Of a stretch of 64,000 nt of DNA, positions 13,335 through 25,339 are shown one piece after another; the stretch's first letter is position 1; every line of letters starts with the position of its first letter. Source of the stretch: Phaseolus vulgaris (taxonomy: Eukaryota > Streptophyta > Magnoliopsida > Fabales > Fabaceae). A program made the translations under genes and the position numbers. The notes under the pieces are model-generated. The model made no database searches. It had not been told where the DNA came from and saw only the letters and a program-made list of their open reading frames with translations. Location: positions 46,160,672 to 46,224,671 of the forward strand of contig NC_023759.2 in assembly GCF_000499845.2 (NCBI RefSeq), read 5' to 3'.

Positions 13335-13843
13335 TTATCATGTTAATTAATAATTATGTAATTTTAGTTATTTATATTAATTGATTCATATTTATATCTT
13401 GAACTTTTACGGTTTCATGTTATATCAATTTATTATTTTTTATTCTAAGTGTGTAAACTTGTTATATCATTAATTAAAATTATTATATTTTATTAAAATT
13501 TAAATCTAAGTATTAAGATATATTTAATTTATTCTTTTAGGTGTATTTTGAATATTAATAATATGTAAAATTATATTTTATTATAGTTTTTTAGAGTTAT
13601 AAATTTATGATATTATATTTATTTGATATAATTCTAAGTAATGTTTTATTATTGCTATTAATATATTTTATTAATATTAGTCCGACTATTTTGACAGTCT
13701 GAATAAATGGCCCATTTTTAAAAATGCTACATATAATAATGAGAAATGAACTTCGAAAATTAATAAATATTTATAAAAGTTATATACTATAGATAAAATT
13801 TTCAAGTATCAAATAAGTAAAACTCTAAACTGATTACATAACA

Positions 13844-15053
13844 TGTAACACCCCAACCCATGCAACTTAATTATCTATTAAATGAGTTAGTTATGTGATG
13901 AACATATATTTATTCACACTCACTAGCCTTATTCATAGATTATTGGACTATAATAATAAATAAATCCATTGTTTTAATTAATATTCTTATAATTGGGTTT
14001 ATTTGGGCCTTAACTATTATTATTGTTAATTTTGTGTTTTTAGAGTAAATTATCCGGAGGAAGCATCTACCTTTGTGAATGGGCCAAATATGCAAAAGTC
14101 CAAGTTGCTTCTGAGGAGAAGAAAGAGAAAATAAAATCTACAATATCTCAGAAACAGAATTGGAAGCAAATCTTCTGCAAAATACAAAATTCTGGAAAGA
14201 TGGAAACTTAGAAACGGTTAACAAAATATAAACTACAATATTCTCTCAAGATCCTTGGAGTAGAAAAGCCTATAAAAGGACACAAGCATCAAGGAGAAAA
14301 GGGAGAGCTTCATAGGGTTTTCTTAGTTTCTTTTCTTCTTTGTAATTCTTTTGTTTTGCTTCCGCATGGAAGACTAAACCTTTTTGGTTGATTCTTTTGT
14401 AATTCCCCATTGAGTTTTGAGGCTTTGTTCAATAAAAGTTTCGATTTTTAATTCTCTATAGCAGTTGTTTCTATTGTCTAATCTTCTGGAAAACTAGTTT
14501 TTGAACGCATGATTGAGAGTCTTCCTTATCTTAAACTTTGGTTTCTTAGTTAGTTCACATTGTTCTAATTAATTTCTTGGGCGCATGATTCAAGAGAGAG
14601 GAGGTAAGCATTCCCATGGAGTATACGCATGGAACAAAGTGGGTATTGATTAAACTAGTAGACGCATGTTTTACTTGTGAGTTTCAGTTGAATCAGATCG
14701 GCGCATGTTCAATCTGGTTTAGCTCTGTTGGAGGATTGAGAAAAGATTAATCTTTAGAGAACCTGTGAAGAATTCAATGGTGGAAGAACTTGGGATCAAC
14801 CGCTTTTTATTTGCTATTTTAATCTCTTTTGTATTTTTTGCACAACTATCTCAAACCCCCTTTTCATCTTTATTGTTATTGCTAACTTTTATTGCTTGCA
14901 GATAGATTTTAAACCCTGATCAACTGATTTTACTATTGGATTCGTTGGGAGACGACTTGGAGTCACCTGGCCACAATTATACTATCATCTCTCTAGTGTT
15001 AAACAAGTCTACACTAGAATCATATTAGTTTGACAGCAGAACGACAGCTATCA
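13844..15053 (+). mobile_element. LTR-like retroelement fragment
   Basis: A block richer in GC than its surroundings. It starts TGTAACACCCCAACCC and ends near CGACAGCTATCA, giving TG..CA-type ends. It has a promoter-like CCTATAAAAGGAC (about 14269-14281) and an AATAAAAG polyadenylation-like signal near 14432. The segment between 14360 and 14710 repeats the hexamer CGCATG six times. No protein domain is visible. I found no matching 5-bp duplication at these ends, so the limits and the solo-LTR reading are tentative. Confidence 0.4.
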
Positions 15054-15190
15054 TTATGTATCAAACAAAAGCACAAATCATAATATTATATATCATAACT
15101 ATATATAGAGAGAATTACTCTTCGAGAGAGATACTTTTTATTTTCATCAAGATAATAGAAAAATAATTAATGTATTAATAATGTAATTTT

Positions 15191-15750
15191 TACTACAAGA
15201 AAATCATGAAATAGAAATCAATTTTAGAAACAAAAAAGAATTAGTTATTATAGTTACTAAATTAGATATCATTTTAGAAACTAAAAAAAAAATTGGTTTC
15301 TAAATTAGTTTATATTATTGTTAAATGGCTTCTAAATTAGTATCTAATTAGCTACCAAGGTTATAACTACCAATTATTTAGATTCTAAATTTGGTAGCAA
15401 AAACCTTGATTGTTAATTAGATACCAATTTAGAAATCATTTAACAATAATAGATGTATGAGAATGATTTCTTGACGTATGTTAGGTTTAGGAAGATTTGT
15501 GCTTTGGTTTGGTTAGTTTGGTGGCTTTAGTTTAAAAGTTGCTCATTGTATATTTTATATAAGGGTTGAACTACATTTGAAGTAGTTCACATTTATTTAA
15601 TTTTTATTGCTGATAAAAAAATAAAATAATAGAAACTAATATAGAAACCAAATTTTTTTTAGTATCTAAAATAGTCTTTAATTTAGTCACTATAGTAACT
15701 AATTATTTTTTATTTCTAAAATTGGTTTTTATTTTATAATTTTCTTATAA
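15191..15750. mobile_element. CACTA-like foldback MITE, interrupted by a retroposon
   Basis: The left end reads TACTACAAGAAAATCATGAA and the right end is its degenerate reverse complement, finishing ATTTTCTTATAA. Inverted similarity extends over more than 100 bp from each end, through CAATTTTAGAAA and TTAGTTACTATAGTGACTAA-like text, so the element could fold into one long hairpin. The terminal motif resembles the CACTACAAGAAAA ends of CACTA (En/Spm) transposons. The target duplication is unclear. A SINE-like insertion occupies 15454-15624, leaving roughly 380 bp of original element. Confidence 0.7.
15454..15624 (+). mobile_element. SINE-like/non-LTR retroposon copy 2
   Basis: It starts TGTATGAGAATGATTTC and ends TTTTATTGCTGATAAAAAAA. 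The 9-bp duplication AATAATAGA flanks it (15445-15453, 15625-15633). Its 3' part, TATAAGGGTTGAACTACATT with an AACTAC..GTAGTT hairpin, matches the 3' end of the copy at 12261-13028. The start TGTATGAG also matches that copy, arguing for a short defined family of about 170-200 bp instead of random LINE truncations. It lies inside the CACTA-like foldback element and is therefore younger than it. Confidence 0.75.
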
Positions 15751-16035
15751 TTATGGTTAAATTTGGAATATGCATTCATTGAATGTTGTTTTTACCTAAT
15801 CTGGACTTATAGCCAAGCTTTGTGCCCTAGAACACTTTATTGTACTTGTTGAGGTTATAATTTTACAATGTTAGTATTTGATTCACTATAAATGAACAAT
15901 GAACTGAACATTAAAATACGCAAACAGCAAGGATTTGACAAAGCCAAACATGTCTTGTAAAGATAACCACAAGGTATTGATAAACAGGAACTGTAACCTT
16001 ATCTTTATGGGAAACCAAAGGGCATGCTTTCTAAA

Positions 16036-17415
16036 CTAAAGAATGGTGCATGCGCATGAATTAGTCTTTTGTTTATCCTCGTGGTTCTTTTCTGCAGAGT
16101 AATCACAAGGGAAAACACATTAATATAAAATGTCTCAACAACTCACTAAAGCCATATCTACGTGTAGTAATTATGCATATTTAATAATTAAGTAACTACT
16201 CAATGTAATATATTTATTAAATTTCAATTTTAGTACAATAAAAAAAATTAATACAACAACCTTAATTTTATTATTTTATTTAAATTTTGTTAATGATGAA
16301 TTTAATTAAGGAAGTGTTTGGTTTTCAATAATTGTCACTCAGTCTTAATTAAAAAGTTAGTATTGATACAAATATATCAATTATTTTGTATTGAAAGTCA
16401 GATTAATTAAGTCATAGTATAATCGGTATGTTCTTAAGTATAAAGAGTTCGAGTCTTACTATCAACTATAATTTTTGACATAATGATAAGTGTCCAATTC
16501 AATAATTGATATCAAAGGCAAAGTCACGTGTTTGATTCACATTAGGACAATTATTCAGGGAAAGATTTTTATAATTGATAAGACAGTGTTAAAATATAAA
16601 ATGTTGTGAATATGTGTTTACCTTTTGATTTTAGTTACATTATTATTTATGATTTTATAATTTTATAAAAAATATATATTTTTCTACTTATATCTTAATC
16701 CTCAGCAATACTAATATGTACTTTTTATTGTCCAACTCAATCTTATGGAATCTATGTATTTAAACACAAAATACATGTGAAAGTGAGTAAACCCACCATG
16801 AAACTTTTATACTTGAGTATGAACGAATTAAAATATTGAACAAACCTGTTTTCTGTTTAGATACTGGAGGTTGTACTACAACGTGCATCGTAACAAAACT
16901 TCCAGGAATGTCACTAAATATTATATTGGAATCAGCCAGAGTTTTGTTGCTTTTCAAAAATTTACCAGCATGTATAAGTTTTAGGTCACGTACTAACTTT
17001 GGTGTAATCGTTTTACCTATAAACAAAAAATATCAACGAAAAGGTAAGACAATCATCTTGCATAAAAGAAAATAAAAACTTATTAACATACATGTATGAA
17101 AGTATTTGGGAGAGAGTCATCAATTTGAACCATTATGTTAATTTAAGTACATGGAAAATAGTTTTATCCCACAAATGTTAGAATGATCAAGTTGTTGTAA
17201 AATATATATGTTTTGATTGAATCAAAATAATAGTGAAGTATGAACAACTTTATATACAAAAACACCTCACAACATGACAAACCTTGAGGCCACTCAGCAA
17301 TTAGCTTTTTCTTAAGGGTACCAATGGTGGTTGATGATGAATAGGTATTGTGTGCTATATCAGTTCCATCATATATGCGAAACTTAAGCTCAATTTGATG
17401 CTCATCTTCAGCCAT
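16036..17415 (-). CDS. MUB: membrane-anchored ubiquitin-fold (MUB) protein, three exons
   Basis: A predicted 119-residue ubiquitin-fold protein that is lipid-anchored at the plasma membrane. Exons (minus) are 17415-17283, 17016-16846 and 16091-16036, all GT-AG with matching phase 1 junctions. Exon 1 starts MAEDEHQIELKFRIYDGTDI and ends in the IAEWPQ motif typical of MUBs. Exon 2 continues GKTITPKLVRDLKLIHAGK through TMHVVVQPPVS. Exon 3 is only 56 bp and encodes a basic tail ending NSCACTIL, then TAG. CTIL is a CaaX box; leucine at the last position favours geranylgeranylation, and the second cysteine two residues earlier could be palmitoylated. Family members in Arabidopsis bind particular E2 enzymes at the membrane. 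Length and layout match the 117-124-residue family. Exon 3 was found by motif and splice phase, not by an ORF call. Confidence 0.92.
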
Positions 17416-20200
17416 GTTAACCTGTGCCCACCTACAAGTGAATTCCCATTCACATCATAAGGTTATAACTCCAATATATTAAATTATCACAAGCTAATTT
17501 ATCATCTTAGTTCTTCAAAAGGGAAAACAAGAGAGATATAAAACTCGTAATTATATTAAAAATTACAAGGACTAGAATTCTAACTCTCTTGGAAGAAATG
17601 TTAAAAACATATTTTCAATTACCAAAAAATTCAAACTCTGAAACATAAACACAAAATGAGATTGAAACGAACCTGCTGACTCTGATGAAAATTGCACATC
17701 TGATTTGACAACTGGGTTACCAATAAAACCAAGTTAACATGCCATATGATCCAATAATTCTCCAAATAATGTATACGAGACATGTATGTGTGTCCATATA
17801 GAAAATTAAGGCAAAAAAGAAAGAGATCAAATTCATATATATCACTCATGCTTCTCATCAAAATTGAAAAGTAAAACTGCAAAAAAAATATGAGTGATTG
17901 ATAAATACATAATTATCTAGTTTCTTAAAATTTGTGCCAATGGAGTGTGATTATATGATAATTAATATAAATTAAAACTTAAAGTGAGGCACAACAAAGA
18001 ATAGAATATGAATATATAACCTAATTCGGTTTCAACATAGCCTGGTTTTCTTGAAATTGAAATTCGAAAAGAAAGAAAGAAAGAGAGAGTTTAAGGAATT
18101 AACAATACCTTATAATGAAACCAACATCAATGAAATAGGAGTGACAAGTGATAGTGTATTAAAAAGAGAGAGATGTTCATTTTTGTTTTGATTCTTCAAT
18201 ATTTTTTTTTCTTTGCAACTTTGCGTCTTGTGTTTAAAAGAAGATCTAACAATTCCTAAAGATCTAACAATTCCTAAACGATTATCAGGGAAATCACGAA
18301 AGAAAGGTCATCTATTTTTATTTTGTATGACCAAATCTATAGACACATTTCTTATTATCCACTTTTATTGTGCCACGTCAACATTATTGAAGTGCATTGC
18401 TTTGCATTTAGTTCCTTCTTGTGTTTGGTTTTGTAACATTATCAGGATGTGGCACCTATAAGCAAAAATCAATTACAAAGGATTAAATAAAATAATAAAG
18501 AAAAACATGGTAGTTCTTGAACTAACTATATATATTCACACACAGATTTTTTTTGTGCCAAATTTAAATTAACTCAAACGTAATTGAGGAAAACCAATGA
18601 GTTGATATAATAATGTACTTAATCAATATTCACACAACCATGATTACACTATTAAAACATTTATGCATGAATGAAAGATTACACTTAATCAAGTTACTGA
18701 CATATTAAATTTGTGCAATTTATTTAATCTAGTGTTATGCTTATTAGACCATTCAATATCATTGTCTGAATGGTCAGTCCTTCGTTGTAATTCTTGTATT
18801 AGAATTCATGCAAATTTTTTTTCCTTTTTTTTATGTTTTGTTTAATGTTAATGCTATTATTGATAATATCTACACATCCAAATACTACATTGTTGAATTA
18901 TCCATGCATAAACTACAAATGTATTGGACGAAGCCATAAATCAAACTTGCATCATTTTAATATAAAGTTATGTTTTAACCAAAATAATCAATGTCATCAT
19001 CATAATGTCTCTTTTTTTTATCGGATTTTTGCATCATGGACTACTCACTCATCTTTTTCTTTGACCTTTATTTTCTGTTTACTTTATTATTAATAGTTAT
19101 TATTAATATTGTTTCTTGATAATTCGATCATAAAACCATAATTACACTATTGAAACACCATGCATGGACTAAGCCATCAACTTACAAATTATGAGTCATT
19201 CACATCTTTTTGGATTTATGTTTGAATCAAATCACTCGATATCAAAATGGTCCCAAGAAATTTCTTAGAAAGTTTTCATGTTTTGCTCATTAAAATGCAT
19301 GCTAAAAAAATGTTTGTTGAAACAATTGTTGTGGTAACTTTGTACCTCTACCATACAATGATTTTTTTTTGCACCCATTGCTAATAATAACTAAATTTAT
19401 TGGAGATATATTTAATGATGAGAAAAAATTGTATATATGGAGAAGTAAATCTACACCATGCAAAAAATATGAATGAACACATCTCTTTACTTTGGAGAGT
19501 CTTCTTGACATTGGAAACATAATGAAAAGAATCAATCACATAATATAAATAACTTAAATAGGTTAAATAAATATGTATACCGATCTAATGAGACTCTAAG
19601 TCTAACTAATTGTAAATAACCTATAAACTTAGTTATGAAAAATAATTTTCGAAATACTAATTGTAAATTTATATTGATTTATCTTAATAAGAAACTACAT
19701 ATAATTCTTGATAAATTTGTCAAATTTCACTATATAAATACCATTGCCCATTTTACCTAAGAACATATGTAGATACAATTTTTTTTTACAATCCCTACTT
19801 TTGAGTACTACACTTATTCCTTAGAGAGGGAAGGAGACACAAAATTGAGAGAAATAATTTTAATTCATACATAAAGCAAAACAAAATAAATTATAATATA
19901 AATATAGGTGTCATTTTTCTTAAATAGTTTATTTGAATTTAACTTAGACTAAACTACCAATATGTTCACAGACTTTCACACCATTTCCTACTTCATTCCC
20001 ACTGTATAAGAAAATAATAATTACAAAATTTTGCAATATACATCATGTTAGTCCCCACATGGGTCATATAAGAGGTTAGTAATAGATTTAGAAATATCAA
20101 TAAAATATCCTTGATCATCGCCATTTGGGCTTTATGATGTAACTCTTGCTTATCTAAACCAAGCGATAAGATCTTTGCTATTTCTTCCTTCACCCTAACA
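17416..20200. other. MUB upstream region and intergenic DNA
   Basis: Probable 5' leader of the MUB gene (an acceptor-like TTGTAG|GTGGG lies just upstream of its ATG on the minus strand), then AT-rich DNA. The minus-strand frame at 19993-20200 contains a helix-like peptide (VKEEIAKILSLGLDKQELHH) that I cannot place. No complete gene is supported. Confidence 0.4.
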
Positions 20201-20525
20201 AATTTCTTCCTGCACCTCATTATTTTTGAAGAAGACTATTTTATACCTCTTTTAAAAATGACTTCTAGACTGTTCTTTCTGGAATATTTTTGGAAGATAT
20301 TTTCCGGAATATATTTTATTAATTCTAGATTTACCAATCCATAAATATATGTGTTCCATAATGATTTTTTGTCTTCTGGATTGCCTATTATGGAAATATT
20401 CTTTGCTTATGGAAGCTCTATTATGGAAACATTTTTGCTTACGGAACCCCTATTCTGAAATCATCCTAAACTGTATAAGGATATTTTTGGCATTTCAAAG
20501 AATGTAGGGGTGCAGGAAGAAACTC
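20201..20525. mobile_element. possible diverged Mutator-like MITE
   Basis: The left end AATTTCTTCCTGCACCTCAT and the right end GTGCAGGAAGAAACTC are inverted copies of each other and resemble the family A termini. The interior (for example TTCTGGATTGCCTATTATGG) differs from family A. Flanking sequences share only CCCTA, so no convincing 9-bp duplication is left. Confidence 0.45.
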
Positions 20526-20620
20526 CCTATTTTTTTACGTTCTATAACACAATTTTTTTCTAATAAAAATAAATGGTTGTGGATTGTTATTATGAAAGCA
20601 AAGTGGGCTTGCTAAATGTA

Positions 20621-21188
20621 GGTAAATTCTTCCTCCACCTCCATACCTTCCTCATGTACCTCCATATCAATTGTGAAAATCAATTTTAACCTTTTAAATT
20701 TTAAATAACCCTAAATGAAGTGTTTTATCCTTTTAAATGACTTCAATTGTACCCCCACATCCCAATATCTTCATTTCAGTCACATATCTTCCTTCTAGTT
20801 ATAGTGTTTGAGAGAGAGAACAATTTCATCATTTTAGCGTGTATGTGAGGGTTGGTGAGATGATTCGTTGTATTTGACGTTCTTTCGTGCAAATTTCTTT
20901 GTTTGAGTTTTGTACTCCATTTTTTTGCATCTCGTTAGTTTTTTTTTTTCTGGATTTTGTGTTTTCCAAAAAAATGAAAAAAAAATATAAGTGAAAAAGC
21001 ACAACCATCACCAATAAAAACATCACAAAACTTACTTCAACTACCAACGTTTACCACCAATCACCATAAGAAACCACTACCACTTGAAAATGAATAAAAA
21101 AACACCATATTATTCATCTTACTCAGAAGGGTATTGTTGAAATTAAAAAAAGTATGAAAATGCCGAAGAAGATAGGGAGGAATTTGCC
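20621..21188. mobile_element. Mutator-like MITE, family B
   Basis: A 568-bp element starting GGTAAATTCTTCCTCCACCT and ending GATAGGGAGGAATTTGCC, so imperfect terminal inverted repeats are present. The perfect 9-bp duplication CTAAATGTA lies at 20612-20620 and 21189-21197. The terminal text overlaps that of family A (TTCTTCCTxCACCTCCAT) but the interior lacks the GGATTATGTAATCC palindromes, so it is a separate subfamily. No protein is encoded. Confidence 0.82.
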
Positions 21189-21764
21189 CTAAATGTATTG
21201 TGTTGTACATATATTCACTTCTTGCCTTTTTTATGTTTTATATACATTTTTAGTATGGTTGAGCTCTTTAAGGCACTACTTTACTATCATCATTGCATTG
21301 GAATATTGCATCAGAATATCATGCCTTAAAATTTATTACCAGGTATTTTATTTTCTTTATCAACAAAAAATTCCAATATCAACCTCTAAGGCCCATTATA
21401 AGTAATAAAGGTTATATTTGGGAAAGAACGCTTTTATTAGGGATAGAAGGATGACATTGATGCATTTTTTACTTAAAAACCTTTGAACACGGAGCTAACT
21501 TATTTAGAGACCAAATTGAAGAATTTTGAGAGATGAGGGCTACTTAATTTTTTCTGTACACGAGGAACGAAATAAGGAAGAGGGTAAAACTTCAAAGACA
21601 AAATTAATGATTTATTCAACTTAATTTCTAAAATGTTTTTTAAATGTTATAATTTAGTGAAAGATGGTAGATAGAGGGATTAGTGAAACTGGAAAAGCAT
21701 ACGGACCAAAACATTCACAGGTTTTCCTCCGTGACCCCAACAATTTCAATCCCTCTTCAAGAAA

Positions 21765-21965
21765 CCTTTCAACTCGTGTGTAAGACTCACGAGTAATCTA
21801 ATAAAATCAACGTGAACTTTAACCTAACTTAATTAAGTTATAAAACTGACTCATAAGATAAAGTTTGCATCCAATTATATATTATAAGATATTCTTATCT
21901 CTACTCGATGAGATATTCAACAAATTAACATATAAGATTTTTGGTTCTTCAACAGACTTAACATC
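21765..21965 (-). mobile_element. TRIM LTR fragment
   Basis: On the minus strand it carries the TRIM LTR signature: a run related to TTATAACTTAATTAAGTTA, then AAAGTTCACGTTGATTTTATTAG in place of the usual LTR end. The LTR body has the typical TATAATATATAATTGGATGCAAACTTTATC text. The primer site is not preserved, so it is a decayed remnant. Confidence 0.45.
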
Positions 21966-22879
21966 CTGTTCGTGAACAAATATACCATACCAGTACATCT
22001 ATCACAATCTCACAGTTATACCTACTTCCCATATAGTTGGGAAATTCACTATTACATCTCATAATGTCATCAAATTACAAAGTTAGGAAAGTTGATTTGA
22101 TTCCTATTTCTAAATAAAAAGCAGAGGTTTCATTTATTTTTAACCTTGTATAATTTGTATTAAGTTTAGTATTTTCTGAATGTTGTGATAATTAAAGCTT
22201 TTGTATTATGTTTATACTTGTGTTACTTCTTCAATTCAGCTTAGGAACTAGATACCTTTGATAATATATTTGGAATTGATAACCATAAGTTTCCTGGACA
22301 AGATACTAAGCTACATGTGTGCCTGATTAAACTATAACTAAGGAAGGACATTTTTTCTGCAGAGGATTAATTTCACAGCACCACCTCTTGGTCTGACCTT
22401 GGTTCAAGTTTTGGTAACCCATAATTCGATATTGAGTGATGTTTGTGACAGGGAAAAAGAAGGGAATAAAAATAAACACAAGATAAATAAAAGGTAAGGA
22501 ATGTAATACCTTTCTTTATCGTGGGATAAAGTTGAAGAATCCATAGCACTAGATCAGAAAAAGACGAGAATTTTCCTGTTAACTTTTAATTTTGTGGACA
22601 ACGCCAAGAGATAGAAAAGTTAATGCCAGCACAATATTTTTTCTTTTTCTATATGTTGCCTCAATATTCTATTCTCCCCCTCAAAAACAACTTTCAAAGT
22701 TTCAAATGTTTCTTTACTTGAGTGTAACAGTTATGCACTCTGAAGGGAAAAGTTTTTATAAGGTTAACAGATCAGAAATCGTTTTTAGTTTGATTAAAGT
22801 AGTTATCATATAAGATAACAAACTTACTATATTTGATCATGTGTAATTTGATGACATTATGGTTGTCTATATTACTTAT

Positions 22880-23240
22880 TCTTCTTCACTATAGAATACA
22901 TGAAGTTAAGTATCCTGAGAAGGATGGGCAAAATATGACAGGAAGATTGAGTTTGACCAATATAATGGTTGGCCAGACTGAGACAGGCAAAACCATAATG
23001 GGTTCTATGGCTGTTAGTGTTTGGTCAATTACCATGCAGCTTACATATCTTTCAGAGAATATTTTCTTCCCAAGATGCAGAAGAAAGGATGGACACACTC
23101 ACACATATTCAAAGCAAGTGACTGCAGATACTTTTTCATTTTACTAGGATGACTTGAAGTTGAAGGCTATTGAATATTACTGGTGGTTGTTTGAAACAAA
23201 TTGGAGAAAGAGGTACAAAGATAGGAGAGAGGAAGGTGGT
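22880..23240 (+). pseudogene. decayed coding fragment, family unknown
   Basis: Protein-like text runs through this interval but in shifting frames with stops. One frame gives KYPEKDGQNMTGR. After an apparent one-base loss comes EFDQYNGWPD, stop, DRQNHNGFYG, stop, then NYHAAYISFREYFLPKMQKK. A further shift gives KLKAIEYYWWLFETNWRKRY before TAA. The aromatic, charged composition is unlike the surrounding AT-rich noise. I do not recognise the parent family; random composition is not excluded. Confidence 0.35.
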
Positions 23241-23614
23241 TAAGCCTTTTTCTGAGATGCATCAAGGAAGAAACTTTCAGGGTATGCTCTTTACTTTTAT
23301 ACTGATACCCCGTGTTAACTAGTGAGATTATTAGCCTTAATTAACCAAAAATTTGCCTTGTTATGGGAAACAGCGCGTGGTGGAGAGTAGAGACTGTCAA
23401 AATCATAATCAGATAACTGGGACTGTAGTATATAAATCAAACTTCATTAAGAATATTTATGTGATTACTTTATAGTTAATCAAATGCTAGGAACCACTTC
23501 ATCCATAAAATACTAGAATATCAATATTATGCTCACTACTCTAATGATTCAAGCCAGCTTATTCTTCCAGCAGGTATCAGGAACTGTCTTTTGTGATTCT
23601 TCTCAAGACAAAGT

Positions 23615-23908
23615 CTAGTGAGTTTTCAACAATGGAGTGAGTGAACCTCGAAGGTGGAGGGACATGATTTCATTGGTGGATCCAATTAGCTTCCCCCCGA
23701 TGAACACAGCAGGGACTGGAGCATTGCAGCCTAGCCTCAATAGAGCTTTCTCCATTTCTCTGCCTTCAGGGTCATGATCAATCTCATGAAGTTGAGGTTT
23801 CACCCCAAGTTCTTCAAACAGAATGTTGACTGCATAGCAGAGGCAACAAGAGCTCTTTGTGAAAATCACCACACCGTTTTCACTGGCCAACCTCTTCACC
23901 TTGTCCAT
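23615..23908 (-). CDS. CC-type glutaredoxin (CCLC active site)
   Basis: A predicted 97-residue class III (ROXY-type) glutaredoxin. The true start is MDKVKRLASENG at 23908; the open frame extends upstream only through non-ATG codons. The thioredoxin-fold active site is CCLC at residues 21-24, preceded by VVIFTKSS. The glutathione-binding PVPAVFIGGKLIGS loop and the LGCNAP motif are present. It ends SLTPLLKTH, so it lacks the C-terminal ALWL-like tetrapeptide that in Arabidopsis ROXY proteins is used for TGA-factor and TOPLESS contacts. A probable 70-bp 5'-UTR intron (donor AAG|GTAATC at 24042/24041, acceptor TTTTTTTGCAG before 23971) lies just upstream. Expected location is nucleus and cytosol. 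Paralogues are at 26.4, 41.7 and 47.6 kb. Confidence 0.93.
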   Translation of the reverse strand: MDKVKRLASENGVVIFTKSSCCLCYAVNILFEELGVKPQLHEIDHDPEGREMEKALLRLGCNAPVPAVFIGGKLIGSTNEIMSLHLRGSLTPLLKTH

Positions 23909-24192
23909 CCTGATACACTGATCAAGCACCTGTTCTTCTAAATATATATGTACAGAATTCTGTTCCTGACACTGCAAAAAAAGAAATGTTACATAGGAAA
24001 GAAATAAAAAAAGTCTAATTTTGAAGGTGTCTTTAGATTACCTTAGACTTATTAGAACTCCCAAACCATCAGACCGAATTCAAACTGAATTCGATCCAGT
24101 GGCTATAATGGGTTGGAAGTCTAAGCAGGAGTTTGGGGAATAGAAAATTATATGAAGCTTGAGGTTATTTCAAATGAGCTGATATACTAGAC

Positions 24193-24200
24193 TATTTATA
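24193..24200 (-). promoter_or_regulatory. TATA box of the CCLC glutaredoxin gene
   Basis: TATAAATA on the minus strand, about 285 bp upstream of the glutaredoxin ATG. The distance is reasonable once the inferred leader intron is counted. Confidence 0.55.
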
Positions 24201-25339
24201 GGGACAGCTTAGGGACCGCTTTGTTTGATCAAAGAGCAAAGCACGTTCTAAAGAGGTTGTGCTTTTTAGATACCCAACTTAGAGTGTGATCTTATTCGGT
24301 TGTGCAAGTTGGAAGACATATTACACGTATATGCTTCAATCGGTAGACTAGCTATGAGACCAAATATATAGTACCAAGATTTTCATCAACAAAAACAAAT
24401 GAAAACAGTATCTTCCTGTGACTAAGCTGATGCAATAATGCAATTTGCCTATGTCAAACGTACGTGTGTTGCATATTAGCCATTTGTTACACTATTAAGG
24501 AGTTTGTGAACGTTAAAATGGTAATCTCTTGTAAATCAAAGGGGAAATATACTGAAGGGTGGTCAATTTATTTCTGATTCTCACAATCAACCGCTTTGAA
24601 TCCTTATGCCAAAAGAATGAGACACTGAGATGGCTTTTTCGGTGGCTGCAAGATTCTTTGTGTTGCACCCACTAACTTGTGTGCGATTCTCTCTGACACT
24701 AGAGGTTCAATTTTGAGAGTTGGGAGACTCTACGTAGATGCAGCACTAACATAGTGTCTCACGTGTGTAGATGAGCACACGAATGTAATACATTATACGC
24801 TTACAAAATTAGAGCAAAAAACAGTTCCCTTTTGAGAATAATTAACCACCATTCAATCCACAAAAGAATCCTATGCATCATAACTGAACCATCCAATTTC
24901 TTATCCATGTGGGTAGGTGGCAGCACAAATATACATGTCTGAGGCACAGACACGTGAGTTTTGGTTTGATGAATAAGTTAGCTAAATGCAATACTAAGAA
25001 ATAAGGACATAAGTAATTTTTATCATTGCGCATGTTACTTCAGTGTCACGTCGTGCTCCTGCAGATAAACTATTTTAGAAACTAAATGATGCCCTTCTAC
25101 GTATAGTCTACACACGCATGAAAATCATACAGGAAAATTAATATATCTTGCTTTGTGGATAGGGAGGAATAATAAAGGAGACACAAAAAGTGCTTGCATT
25201 ACCTTTTTGTCTCGAGTGTAGGAAGGCTCGCCATGCACGTTCCTTGCTTCAAACTCTGAAAATCTCTTCATCCAATCCAACATAGTGTCAACTTTATCAC
25301 TGTCCCTCGCACCTGGTGCCCAAATTCAGCGGTCACCAA

